A DNA stretch of 64,000 bases, taken from positions 372,001 to 436,000 of the forward strand of contig NZ_CP079865.1 in assembly GCF_025263565.1 (NCBI RefSeq). Direction: 5' to 3'. Numbering within the stretch: the first letter of the stretch is position 1; each line of letters opens with the position of its first letter. Under the pieces are notes generated by a model. That model searched no databases. It worked only from the letters and a program-made list of their open reading frames with translations, and was not told where the DNA came from. A program made the position numbers and the translations under genes. Source of the DNA: Mycobacterium sp. SMC-8 (lineage in GTDB: Bacteria > Actinomycetota > Actinomycetes > Mycobacteriales > Mycobacteriaceae). Below, piece by piece: positions 24,363 through 33,739 of the stretch.

Positions 24363-25888
24363 GTGGCACCCTGGCCGACGCGCTGCGCGCCGCCGCTCGC
24401 GACGCCCCGGACCGGATCCTGGTGCGGGACGACACGACGTCGCTGACGTGTGCCGAGTTGTCGGAGAAGGCAACGGCATTGGCGCACGCCCTGCGCCGTC
24501 GTATGCCGGCGGGCAGCGTGGTGTCGTTCACGGTGCCCAATTGGCATGAGGCCGCGATCATCTACCTCGGTGCCACGCTGGCCGGCATGGTCGTCAACCC
24601 GATCCTTCCTTCGCTGCGCGACCGGGAGCTGTCGTTCATCCTCGCCGACTCCGACAGCCGCGCGATCTTCATCCCGCAGTCCTTCGGGGGGCATGACTAC
24701 GCCGCGATGCTCGCTCGTGTGGTCGCCGGCCTGCCGTCGCCGCCGGAGGTTGTGGTGGTCCGCGGGGAGGCGGGACGGCTGTCGCTCACCGACCTGTTGG
24801 CAGAGCCGACCGAGCCGACCACGGGAGGACAGCCGACACTGCCGGAGCCGGACCCAGCCGCCACCCGGATGATCATGTACACCTCCGGCACCACCGGCCG
24901 CCCGAAAGGCGTACTGCACAGCCACGAGTCGATCGCGGCACTGATCTCACAGCTGGGCAGCTACTGGCGCATCGCACCAGGCGACACGTTCCTGGTGCCG
25001 TCGCCGATCGCCCACATCGGCGGCTCGATCTACGCGTTCGAGTGCCCTCTGCTGCTCGGTACGCAGGCGGTGCTGATGCAACGGTGGGATCCCGATGCCG
25101 CGGTGGCGCTCATGCTCGAACACCGGTGCACCCACATGGCCGGCGCGACGCCGTTCCTGCACGGTTTGTTGGCCGCCGCCGAGCGCGCCGACACCAGGCT
25201 TCCGGATCTGAAGGTGTTCATCTGCGGCGGTGCGTCGGTGCCGCCGTCGCTGATCCGCCGCGCAGCCGCCTATTTCGCCGACGCCGCGGTGAGCCGGGTG
25301 TACGGGTCCACCGAAGTGCCGGTGACCACGGTGGGATCGCTCGACGACGTCGACCGGGCCGCCGATACCGACGGCCGGCCGGGCATCGCCAGCATCAGGC
25401 TGGTCGACGGTGAGATCCGGGCGCGCGGCCCGCAGATGCTGACCGGATATCTGCACGCCGAGGACACGCGCGACTGCTTCGACGACGACGGCTATTTCCG
25501 CACCGGCGATCTGGGCCACGTCACCGACGACGGTCATCTGGTGGTCACCGGCAGGGCCAAGGACATCATCATCCGCAACGGCGAGAACATTTCGCCCAAG
25601 GAGGTCGAGGACATCCTCGTCACCCATCCCCGCATCGCGGAGATCGCGGTCGTCGGTGTCCCCGACGCGCGGACCGGAGAGCGAGCCTGTGCGGTGATCG
25701 TCGCCGACGGGCTGTCGGGGCCGGACGTCACAGACTTGTACGAGTTCCTCATCGCCCGGGGCGTCGCGAAGTTCAAGGTGCCCGAGGAGGTGGTGCTCGT
25801 CGACGCGCTACCGAAGAACGATGCGGGCAAGGTGCTCAAGCACATGATCAGAGCCGACCTGGCGAAGGAGTCATCGACATGCAGGTAG
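24359..25888 (+). CDS. acyl-CoA synthetase (AMP-forming), cyclohexanecarboxylate/fatty-acid CoA ligase-like
   Basis: 509 residues, ANL superfamily. The P-loop motif MYTSGTTGRPKGV (about 176-188), the adenine motif VYGSTEVP (about 318), YFRTGDLG (about 381) and the C-terminal GRAKDIIIRNGENISPKEVE (about 400-419) with the catalytic lysine in PKNDAGKVLK are all present. It activates a carboxylic acid to its CoA ester through an acyl-adenylate. GTG start with a 4-bp overlap to the GntR gene. The substrate is probably the acid released by lactone opening or the original pathway acid (inference). Confidence 0.9.
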   Translation: MSGTLADALRAAARDAPDRILVRDDTTSLTCAELSEKATALAHALRRRMPAGSVVSFTVPNWHEAAIIYLGATLAGMVVNPILPSLRDRELSFILADSDSRAIFIPQSFGGHDYAAMLARVVAGLPSPPEVVVVRGEAGRLSLTDLLAEPTEPTTGGQPTLPEPDPAATRMIMYTSGTTGRPKGVLHSHESIAALISQLGSYWRIAPGDTFLVPSPIAHIGGSIYAFECPLLLGTQAVLMQRWDPDAAVALMLEHRCTHMAGATPFLHGLLAAAERADTRLPDLKVFICGGASVPPSLIRRAAAYFADAAVSRVYGSTEVPVTTVGSLDDVDRAADTDGRPGIASIRLVDGEIRARGPQMLTGYLHAEDTRDCFDDDGYFRTGDLGHVTDDGHLVVTGRAKDIIIRNGENISPKEVEDILVTHPRIAEIAVVGVPDARTGERACAVIVADGLSGPDVTDLYEFLIARGVAKFKVPEEVVLVDALPKNDAGKVLKHMIRADLAKESSTCR

Positions 25889-26664
25889 CGATCGTCACCG
25901 GCGCCAGCAGCGGTATCGGGTTCGGTTGTGCGACAACCCTTGCCGCGCACGGGATGGCGGTGCTGGGCACCGGACGCGACCGGAACCGGCTCGCCGAGCT
26001 GGAGAAGGTTGCCCCGGAACCGGGCCGGATCGGGACGCTGGCGGTCGACCTGACCGAGGACGACGCGCCGCAGCGTATCGTGTCCGCGGCGCTGGAGCGT
26101 TGGGGCCGAATCGATTTCCTGGTCAACAACGCCGGGATCGGCAGTCCGAAGCCGCTGCACGAGACCGACGACGAAACCTTGGACCGGTTTCTCGGCATCA
26201 TGCTGCGGGCCCCGTTCCGGCTGGCCCGCGACGTGATCGGGCACATGCAACCTGGCTCGGCGATCATCAACGTGACGTCGACGTTCGCCGTGGTGGGCGG
26301 CCTGCGCGGCGGTGCGTACTCGGCCGCCAAGGGCGGTTTGACGGCGCTGACCACTCATATCGCCTGCCAGTACGGCGCACAGGGAATCCGGTGCAACGCC
26401 GTTGCGCCCGGCGTCACGTTGACGCCGATGGTGGCGACCAGGCTGGAGGACGAGCGCTTCCGCAAGATCAACACCGAGATGACCCCTCATCAGCGCCTCG
26501 GCCGGGTCGAGGACGTCGCCGCCACCGTGGCGTTCCTGTGCTCGGAGGGCGGCAGCTTCATCAACGGGCAGACGATCGTGGTCGACGGCGGCTGGAGTTC
26601 GACCAAGTACCTGTCCGACTTCGCACTCAACGCCCGGTGGGTTCCGGACGGTTCTCCGTCATGA
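25879..26664 (+). CDS. short-chain dehydrogenase/reductase
   Basis: 261 residues, a classical SDR: TGASSGIG (8-15), NNAGIG (about 90), Ser in NVTSTFA (about 134), YSAAK (about 148) and NAVAPG. The end has GQTIVVDGGWSS as usual. It would interconvert a hydroxyl and a keto group with NAD(P). Its start lies inside the end of the ligase gene (10-bp overlap) and its stop overlaps the next ligase gene (4 bp), so the three are one translational unit. Confidence 0.9.
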   Translation: MQVAIVTGASSGIGFGCATTLAAHGMAVLGTGRDRNRLAELEKVAPEPGRIGTLAVDLTEDDAPQRIVSAALERWGRIDFLVNNAGIGSPKPLHETDDETLDRFLGIMLRAPFRLARDVIGHMQPGSAIINVTSTFAVVGGLRGGAYSAAKGGLTALTTHIACQYGAQGIRCNAVAPGVTLTPMVATRLEDERFRKINTEMTPHQRLGRVEDVAATVAFLCSEGGSFINGQTIVVDGGWSSTKYLSDFALNARWVPDGSPS

Positions 26665-28142
26665 ACCTGTTCGCCCTGCTCGACCAGACCGCGGCACGTC
26701 ACGGCGACCGCGGCGCGGTGTACCACGGTGAGCGCCAAATCGAAACCTGGGCTTCGCTGCGGGACAGAGCCTTACGGCTCGCCAACTCATTGCGGGCTCT
26801 CGGTCCCGGCGCCCGCGTCGCGGTGGCTGGCGAGAACAACCCGCGCATGATCGAGTTGATGTTCGCGATCTGGGCGGCAGAATGCGTGTTCGTACCGCTC
26901 AACTACAAGCTCCACCCCCGCGAGATGGAGCAGATTCTCACCGACTCCGGGGCGGCCCTGGCCTTCGTGTCGGCCAAGATCGGCGCCCAACTCGCACCGG
27001 TGACATCTACCCGGTTGGAGATGATCGACTGGCCCGAATACGAGAGCCGTTGCATCGGTGAGACGCTGGCACCGCCTCGGCACACCGATCCGGCCCAGTT
27101 GGCGTGGTTGTTCTACACCAGCGGCACCACGGGGCGCTCCAAGGGCGCAATGCTGTCGCACCGGAATCTGATAGCGATGACCGTGTCACATCTGGCGGAC
27201 TTCGACTCCCCCGACCAGAACTGCAGCCTGATCCACGGCGCCCCGATGTCGCACGGTTCGGGTCTGTATGTGCCGCCGTACGTTTCTCGGGGGGCACGCC
27301 AGGTGGTGCCCGCCTCGGGTGCGTTCGACCCCGACGAATTCCTCGACCTGTGCGAGCAGCATCCAGGCGCCAGCGCGTTCCTGGCGCCGACCATGGTGGC
27401 CCGGCTGGTGCAGACCGGCCGTGCGCGCCCGGCGAACCTGAAAACCCTCGTCTACGGCGGCGGGCCCATGTACGTCGACAGCCTGAAGAAGGCGATGGCG
27501 GCGTTCGGCCCCGTCTTCGTGCAGCTGTACGGACAGGGCGAGGCGCCGATGACGATCACCGGACTGCGCCGGCGCGACCACCTCGCCGGTGACGGATGGG
27601 CCCCCGACGCCGTGCTCGGCTCGGTCGGGTACGCGCGCTCAGGGGTCGACGTCGCGGTGCTGGGACCGGACGGCGAGCGCGCCGACGCCGGTGAGATCGG
27701 TGAGATCGTGTGCCGCGGAGACGTGGTGATGTCGGGCTACTGGAACAACCCCGAGGCCACCGCGTCGACTCTTCCGGACGGTTGGCTGCGCACCGGGGAC
27801 ATGGGTTCGTTCGACGAGCACGGTTTCCTGACGTTGCGGGACCGGTCCAAGGACGTCGTGATCAGCGGTGGCAGCAACATCTATCCGCGCGAGGTCGAAG
27901 AGGTCTTGCTGGAACACCCCGCCGTCGTCGAGGCCGGCGTGGTGGGCGCCCCGGACGACGAGTGGGGCGAGGTGGTCGTCGCGTTCGTCGTCGGCGACGT
28001 CTCGGCGGCCGATCTGGATGCCCACCTGCTCGAACGCATCGCGCGGTTCAAACGGCCGAAGCGCTACGAATTCGTCGACGAGCTGCCGAAGAACAGTTAC
28101 GGCAAGGTGCTCAAGCGCGAGCTGCGGGCCCGCCTGGGCTGA
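26661..28142 (+). CDS. acyl-CoA synthetase (AMP-forming)
   Basis: 493 residues, second ANL ligase of the operon. It has FYTSGTTGRSKGAMLSH (about 151-167), LYGQGEAP (about 291), WLRTGDMG (about 376) and DRSKDVVISGGSNIYPREVE with the catalytic lysine in PKNSYGKVLK near the end. Two ligases in one operon may act on different intermediates, for example the growth substrate and a ring-opened acid. It is the last gene before a 129-bp gap with two small hairpins. Confidence 0.9.
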   Translation: MNLFALLDQTAARHGDRGAVYHGERQIETWASLRDRALRLANSLRALGPGARVAVAGENNPRMIELMFAIWAAECVFVPLNYKLHPREMEQILTDSGAALAFVSAKIGAQLAPVTSTRLEMIDWPEYESRCIGETLAPPRHTDPAQLAWLFYTSGTTGRSKGAMLSHRNLIAMTVSHLADFDSPDQNCSLIHGAPMSHGSGLYVPPYVSRGARQVVPASGAFDPDEFLDLCEQHPGASAFLAPTMVARLVQTGRARPANLKTLVYGGGPMYVDSLKKAMAAFGPVFVQLYGQGEAPMTITGLRRRDHLAGDGWAPDAVLGSVGYARSGVDVAVLGPDGERADAGEIGEIVCRGDVVMSGYWNNPEATASTLPDGWLRTGDMGSFDEHGFLTLRDRSKDVVISGGSNIYPREVEEVLLEHPAVVEAGVVGAPDDEWGEVVVAFVVGDVSAADLDAHLLERIARFKRPKRYEFVDELPKNSYGKVLKRELRARLG

Positions 28143-28171
28143 GCCCGCGCCGGCTACGTGAGCTAACGCGG

Positions 28172-28204
28172 GGCGTCACGCCGAGATCGCGTAGCGGACT
28201 ACGC
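28172..28204 (+). terminator. two adjacent small hairpins after the ligase operon
   Basis: GGCGT-C-ACGCC (28172-28182) and GCGTAG-CGGA-CTACGC (28189-28204) lie 30-62 bp after the ligase stop codon. No T run follows. They may end the operon's transcript; alternatively they belong to the leader of the peroxidase gene, whose GGAGGAG ribosome site lies at 28257-28263. Confidence 0.35.
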
Positions 28205-28271
28205 TCGCCGCCACCGGCCGGGGGCGTGAATGTGGGGCTCGACGTATCGCCCACCTGGAGGAGTCCGCACA

Positions 28272-30303
28272 ATGCCCAGAATGTCGCACGGCAAGGTCGT
28301 CACCGACGCCGACACCGACACCGACCAGGCCGACGCCGCCCATTCCCTGCTGCCCGGCGCCGAACCGGACCTCGGGCAATTTCGACTATCTGTTCTCGGA
28401 CCTGCAGTCGGATCCGAGCGCGCTGCTCCCGGACACCGCCACGATCATCGCGGACCTGCGGAGCCTGGGTAAGACGATGGTCGACGACAGCGGCAACGAC
28501 GTGGCCAACTCCTCGATTCCCGCCGCGTACACCTACTTCGGGCAGTTCGTCGACCACGACATCACCTTGGAGGTCGCCGACGGCGCGGCGGCCGGCGACG
28601 ACCGCTTCGGCGACATCCTCGACGACGATATGCGGCCGCTCACCGCGGCGCAGGCGCGCACGCTGATCAGGAACCGACGCACCGCGACACTGGATCTCGA
28701 CAGCGTCTACGGGACCGGCACACAACCGATTCCCCACCACCCGACCGACCCCGACAGACTTCTGCTCGGCCGGGTCAGTGAGGTCCAGGACGACACGCGC
28801 ATCCCGTTCCGCCGTCCACCCGGCAAGAGTGACGACAACGACGTGCCGCGGGAGGGACGCAGCGCCGACGCCGAGCACGACCGCGCCGCGCTCATCGGAG
28901 ACCCCCGCAACGACGAGAACACGATCATCTCGCAGTTGCAGGTCGCGTTCCTCAAGGCGCACAACCGGCTCGTCCACGAAGGGCACGACTTTCACCAGGC
29001 CCGGCGGATCCTGCGCCAGCACTACCAGCACATCGTCGTCCACGACTTCCTTCCCAGGATCGCCGACACCGCGGTCGTCGACGACATCGTCACCAATGGC
29101 AACCGCTGGTATGACGCGCTGTCCGAACCGTTCTTCCTGCCCCTCGAATTCAGCGTTGCGGCATACCGATTCGGCCACACCATGGTTCGCGCCGACTACG
29201 ATTTCAATCTGAATTTCAACCTCACCCCGGGTGAGGGCCGGATACCGGCCGGCCTGGATCTGCTGTTCACATTCACCGCGCTGTCCGGCCAACTCGGGGA
29301 TTTCGACACGCTGCCGGAGAGCTGGATCATCGAGTGGCAGAACATCATCGGCGACCCGGGTACGGGCGGTAAGGCCCGCCTGTTCGACACCCGTTTGTCG
29401 GCGCTCAACCGCGCGCTGTTCCGGCTGCGGCAGGTTGACGGTGCGCCCGAGGTCGATCTGGCCGCCATGCTGTCGGTGCGCAATCTGCTCCGCGGCTACC
29501 GGATGCGCATGCCCACCGGGCAGGCGGTGGCGGAGCTGCTCGGGGTGCGCAAGCTCACGCCGGCCGAACTCCGCGACCACGCCGCCGGCCGGGCACAGCG
29601 CGATGTGCTCACTGCCGGCGGCTTCCTGGAGCGCACACCGCTGTGGTACTACGTGCTGGCCGAGGCACAGATCTGTGCCGGAGGCGAACGCCTCGGGCCC
29701 GTCGGCAGCACGATCGTCGCCGAGGTCATCATCGGCCTGGTGCGCCGCAGCGAGGACTCGCAGCACCGAGGTGCAGTTTCGCAACGCCGCCGTCGCTGTG
29801 TTCGTCGGGATCTGCGTCCTGCTGATCGGGCGGCGCCTGAGCGTGCGACAGTTCCATCTGCTCGTGCTGACCGCGATCGCACTGATCACCGTGTCCGTCA
29901 CCGGCTCGACGGGCCCCGTCGCGGTGTCGTTCGCAACCCTGTACGTGTTCGTCGCCTGTGCGGCCTTCTTCGTCGCCTGGCCCACCGCCATGGTGTACCT
30001 CGCGGTGGCGATCGCCTGCTGTCTGACCGCACTGGCCATCGCTCCGACGGTGCCCTGGTGGACGGGGGCGGTCACCTCCGTCACCGCCGCCGCGATCGGG
30101 ACCCTGATCGCGATCCTCGGGCGCATCGTGTCGAAGGCCGAACTGGACGAGGTCACCGGTCTGCCCAATCGCCGCGGGTTCGACCGGGCTGTGAACGCCG
30201 AGATCAACCGCGCCCTCGTCACCGGGCACGGACCTGCGATCGTCCTGATGTCCGTCGACGCGCACACCGCGCTGCACGAAGAGTTCGGCGACCGCGCCGG
30301 TGA
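28272..30303 (+). pseudogene. animal-type haem peroxidase, frameshifted and 3' truncated
   Basis: The start at 28272 follows GGAGGAG. After about 35 codons (ending GAEPDLG) the frame is lost at the GGG run 28374-28376; removing one G restores GNFDYLFSDLQSD and the peroxidase frame, which then runs through YFGQFVDHDITLE (distal His), SQLQVAFLKAHNRLV and AYRFGHTMVRADYDFN (proximal His) to GSTIVAEVIIGLVRRSEDS near 29760. Beyond that this frame is an arginine-rich out-of-frame reading of the next gene until the stop at 30303, so the native C-terminus is missing. A shorter product could start at the ATG at 28477. It could be a sequencing error plus a real deletion. Confidence 0.7.
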
Positions 30304-31366
30304 CGCGCTGATCCACCAGCTCATCGACTCGTGGCGCGGCATGCTGGGCCGCGGCCAGATCTTCGCCCGGCGCGGGGACAACGAGTTCGCGTTGCTGCTT
30401 CCGGCCATGACCGAGCAGGACGCGTTCGAGCTGACCGAGCTGCTGCGCACTGGATGCTCGCGCGAATTCTCGGCGGGCGTCAGCGCTTGGGAGCACGGGG
30501 AATCAGCCTCCCCGGTCATCGAACGTGCCGACGCGGCGCTGCGCCGGGCGCGTTCGATCGGGCGTAACCGCACGATGCTCGAATCCTCGAGGCTGCCCCC
30601 GCTCGCCCTGCAACTCAACGACGCACTGGCCGCACAGACCATCGACGTCCACTACCAACCCGTCGTCCGGCTGATCGACGACGACACCGTCGTGGGTGTC
30701 GAGGCGTTGTTGCGGTGGTCGCCGGCGCTCGGATCCGAACTGCACGCCGGCGAGGTCGTCCGGGTGGCCGAGGACAACGGCCTGATCGGCGTCCTCGACC
30801 TGTATGTGCTTCGCCGCGCGTGTCTGGACGCACGCTGGATGCAGCAGCGGTCCGGTCTGCGACTGGCGCTGAGCGTGAACGTATCCGGCCTCGAGCTGGT
30901 CGAGCCGGGGTACGTGGCACGGGTCGCCGAGACGCTCGCCGAGACGGGCTGGCCCGCCGAGCAGCTGGTGCTGGAGGTCACCGAGAGTGTGCTCGATGTC
31001 GACCGGCCGTCGTCGATCAACGCGCTGCGTGAGCTCAGGCGGCACGGGATCCGGATCGCCATCGACGATTTCGGCACCGGCTACTCGTCGCTGAGCAGGC
31101 TGCAGAAACTGCCCACCGACCTGCTCAAGCTCGACGCGTCCTTCATCGCGTCGATCACGTCGGCACCCTCTCCGCCGCCGCTGCTCCAGGCTGTCGCCAG
31201 CCTCGCCGATGCGCTCGATCTGCCGATCATCGCCGAGGGCGTGGAGACCCGGCATCAGGCCGACCTACTTCGGACCATGGGATGCCCGTTGGCGCAGGGC
31301 TATTACTTCGGGCGACCACAGGCGCGGGAAGATCTCGTCGCCGCTATCGCACGCGCGGCGCGCTGA
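29771..31366 (+). CDS. membrane GGDEF-EAL protein, 5' truncated; probable c-di-GMP phosphodiesterase
   Basis: From a possible GTG start it has 531 residues: about four hydrophobic segments (8-24, 28-45, 48-70, 75-92, and 98-117 before the cytoplasmic part), a GGDEF domain (124-275) starting DEVTGLPNRRGF, and an EAL domain (280-525). The GGDEF motif is degenerate (RGDNEF, 201-206). The EAL motifs are intact: EAL 311-313, DDFGTG 432-437, lysine in LLKLD and EGVET from Glu489. So it probably degrades c-di-GMP and does not make it. The upstream end is joined directly to the truncated peroxidase gene and there is no convincing ribosome site, so part of the membrane domain is likely lost. Confidence 0.75.
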   Translation: MQFRNAAVAVFVGICVLLIGRRLSVRQFHLLVLTAIALITVSVTGSTGPVAVSFATLYVFVACAAFFVAWPTAMVYLAVAIACCLTALAIAPTVPWWTGAVTSVTAAAIGTLIAILGRIVSKAELDEVTGLPNRRGFDRAVNAEINRALVTGHGPAIVLMSVDAHTALHEEFGDRAGDALIHQLIDSWRGMLGRGQIFARRGDNEFALLLPAMTEQDAFELTELLRTGCSREFSAGVSAWEHGESASPVIERADAALRRARSIGRNRTMLESSRLPPLALQLNDALAAQTIDVHYQPVVRLIDDDTVVGVEALLRWSPALGSELHAGEVVRVAEDNGLIGVLDLYVLRRACLDARWMQQRSGLRLALSVNVSGLELVEPGYVARVAETLAETGWPAEQLVLEVTESVLDVDRPSSINALRELRRHGIRIAIDDFGTGYSSLSRLQKLPTDLLKLDASFIASITSAPSPPPLLQAVASLADALDLPIIAEGVETRHQADLLRTMGCPLAQGYYFGRPQAREDLVAAIARAAR

Positions 31367-31411
31367 CGGGTCGAATCGCGCAATCACCGCCGCACCGCAC
31401 CCGCAGCACCC

Positions 31412-31417
31412 TATGCT
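31412..31417 (+). promoter_or_regulatory. -10 box of leaderless LLM gene
   Basis: TATGCT ends 6 nt before the GTG at 31424, with no Shine-Dalgarno sequence between. This fits a leaderless transcript and supports the GTG as start. Confidence 0.45.
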
Positions 31418-31423
31418 GAGCGA

Positions 31424-32563
31424 GTGCCCAGCAGTGCAACGGTGCAGCCGGCGGCGTTCCTGCGCACCACGCTGCCTCTGGACATGTCGGTGCTGGACCG
31501 GCTCGACAGCGGCCGCTACCACTCGATCTGGCTGCCCGACCACATGGTCAGCTTCTGGCCCGATTCCATCTGGACACCCGAGTTCACCGATCTCGCGACC
31601 ACATCGCCGTCCCCGCACCGTCACCTCGACGGGATGGCGGTCGCGGCGGCTGCCGCGGTGCTGACCGAGCGCACCCCGCTGGCCACCTCGGTCGTCGACA
31701 CCGTCCGCCGCCACCCGGCCTCGCTCGCCCAGTCCGCGCTGACCATCGACCACCTCTCCCGCGGACGGTTCATCCTCGGCCTGGGCAGCGGCGAGGCCGA
31801 GAACATCGTGCCGTACGGGTTCGATTTCGCCCGGCCGGTGAGCCGGTTCGAAGAGGCACTGCACGTCATCCGATTGCTGTGGGAGTCCGACGGGCCCGTC
31901 GATTTCACCGGACGGTACTTTCGCTTGCGCGGTGCGCGATTGGACACCGAAACGTACGACGGGCGCTTCCCCCAGATCTGGATCGGCGCAAGCGGTCCCC
32001 GGATGCTCGACATCGTCGGCCGGTACGCCGACGGCTGGTGGCCCGCCGGCGCTTGGACCCCCGATCACTACGCGGGCATGCTGGCCGAGGTGCGCAGCGC
32101 AGCCGAGCGGGCCGGACGCGACCCGATGGCCGTCACCCCGTGCTACATCCAGGTGTGCCTGATCGCCGATGACGACGCCATGCTGGCCGAGATTCTGGAA
32201 GCGCCGCTGGTGAGAGCATTTCTGCTGCAGGTGCCGGCCCAGACCCTGCGCGCGTTCGGGTATGCGCATCCGATGGGCGACGACTGGCACGGCTTTCACG
32301 ACATCGACCCCGCCACCATGACCCGCGAACGCATCGTCGACTTCCTCGGCCGGGTGGAACCCGAGGCGATTCTGGCCGTGGTCCCGCATGGCACCCCGCA
32401 GCAGGTCGCCCGGCGAGTGAAGGAGTTCGTCGACGCCGGACTGCGTGTGCCCAAGATCATGGACTACGGCGCGATGGGCGGATTACATTATGCCGCAACA
32501 TCTGCCGACAGGGTCAGGGCCGCCGAGGACGAACTGCTGCGACTCTGCGGAGTGACAGCGTGA
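31424..32563 (+). CDS. LLM-class (probably F420-dependent) oxidoreductase
   Basis: 379 residues, luciferase-like monooxygenase fold. Typical parts are YHSIWLPDHMV (about 32-42), LATSVVDTVRRHPASLAQSALTIDHLSRGRFILGLGSGEAEN (about 86-127) and PQIWIGASGPRMLDIVGRYADGWW (about 185-208). The spacing resembles mycobacterial F420-dependent reductases such as the phthiodiolone ketoreductase group. The cofactor and substrate are inferred from that similarity only. It starts a four-gene plus-strand group and overlaps the sulfotransferase gene by 4 bp. Confidence 0.85.
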   Translation: MPSSATVQPAAFLRTTLPLDMSVLDRLDSGRYHSIWLPDHMVSFWPDSIWTPEFTDLATTSPSPHRHLDGMAVAAAAAVLTERTPLATSVVDTVRRHPASLAQSALTIDHLSRGRFILGLGSGEAENIVPYGFDFARPVSRFEEALHVIRLLWESDGPVDFTGRYFRLRGARLDTETYDGRFPQIWIGASGPRMLDIVGRYADGWWPAGAWTPDHYAGMLAEVRSAAERAGRDPMAVTPCYIQVCLIADDDAMLAEILEAPLVRAFLLQVPAQTLRAFGYAHPMGDDWHGFHDIDPATMTRERIVDFLGRVEPEAILAVVPHGTPQQVARRVKEFVDAGLRVPKIMDYGAMGGLHYAATSADRVRAAEDELLRLCGVTA

Positions 32564-33729
32564 TCGCCACACTCGACGCGGCCCGGCTGATGCGGCAGGC
32601 CGAGACCGCCACCGGTCTGCACGACTACGGCGATCCGACGCTGCCGCAAAGGTTCGCAGCAGCCGTCGACCTGCTCAACGGGGTCGGCATGGACGCCGAC
32701 GGGACCGCCCGGGCCGCCGAGGTGTGCCACTGGCTGCTGACCACCCGGCTGGAGTTCTTCGCCGACCGGACGCAATACCCGATCGACGCGGAGATCATCG
32801 ACCGGCCGATGTTCGTGACCGGCGAACCGCGTTCGGGCACCACGCTGATGCACGCGCTGCTCTCAGTCGACCCGCACGCCCGCGCCCTGCGGTTCTGGGA
32901 GGTGATGTATCCCTCACCGCCACCGGGACTCGCCGTAGCCGACGATCCGCGGCCTGCCCGCGCCGACGCCGACTGGCGCGAGATCAACGCCACGATGCCG
33001 AAGTGGCTGCACAGCCATCCGTACAACGACATGCTCGGCGCGGGACTGCCCGAGGACGAACGCACCTGGGCATTCGACTTCCGGGTGATGACGCCGACCG
33101 CGTGGTGGCGGGTGCCGATGCAGACGGTGGTCGGCGGACTGCCCACCGACGCGGCGGCGCAGTACCGCATCCACAAAGCGATGCTGCAGCAGTGCCAGTA
33201 CCGCCGGCCACCGAAATACTGGGTGTGCAAGGGTTTTCATGGGTTCCGACTCACCGAGTTTTTCGCCGCCTACCCTGACGCGTCGCTGCTGTGGCTACAC
33301 CGTGACCCCGTCCAGGTCGCGGCGTCGCGCACGATGATGATGGCCGACATCCTCGAAGGCATCGTCGGACCGGTCGACCTGAAGGCGGCGGCCGCAATGC
33401 ATCTGGAGCTCACCCGGGCCAGCATCGCCAATACCATGAGCCATCCGCTCGTCGACGACCCCCGCATCCAGCACGTGCGTTACACCGACTTCGTCGCCGA
33501 CCAGGTCGGCACCGTCGCCCGCTATTACGCGTTCTGCGGTCGCGAGCTGACCGCCGACGCCGAGACCGCGATGCGCGACTATCTGGCCCACAACCCGGGC
33601 GACCGCCACGGCAAGTTCCGCTACTCCACCTCGGTGCTGACCGACATCGACGAGGACCTCGAGGCGCTGCACGAGGAGTTCCGGCCGTACCGGGAGCGGT
33701 TCGGCGCCGAGATCGAACGACGGGACTGA
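32560..33729 (+). CDS. sulfotransferase-family protein
   Basis: 389 residues with the PAPS-binding signature of the Sulfotransfer_3 group: 5'-phosphosulfate loop GEPRSGTT (88-95) and the 3'-phosphate region LLWLHRDPVQVAASRTMM (about 244-261). The middle has WVCKGFHGFRLTEFF. Mycobacteria have many such Stf-like proteins, some of which sulfate glycolipids; others are uncharacterised. GTG start overlapping the LLM gene. The acceptor is unknown. Confidence 0.85.
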   Translation: MIATLDAARLMRQAETATGLHDYGDPTLPQRFAAAVDLLNGVGMDADGTARAAEVCHWLLTTRLEFFADRTQYPIDAEIIDRPMFVTGEPRSGTTLMHALLSVDPHARALRFWEVMYPSPPPGLAVADDPRPARADADWREINATMPKWLHSHPYNDMLGAGLPEDERTWAFDFRVMTPTAWWRVPMQTVVGGLPTDAAAQYRIHKAMLQQCQYRRPPKYWVCKGFHGFRLTEFFAAYPDASLLWLHRDPVQVAASRTMMMADILEGIVGPVDLKAAAAMHLELTRASIANTMSHPLVDDPRIQHVRYTDFVADQVGTVARYYAFCGRELTADAETAMRDYLAHNPGDRHGKFRYSTSVLTDIDEDLEALHEEFRPYRERFGAEIERRD

Positions 33730-33739
33730 GGGTTCGACC

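Noticed and set aside
29761..30303. C-terminal 180 residues of the peroxidase frame as a real domain
   Set aside because: The stretch is arginine rich and is the out-of-frame reading of the membrane helices and GGDEF region; it has no protein-like pattern.
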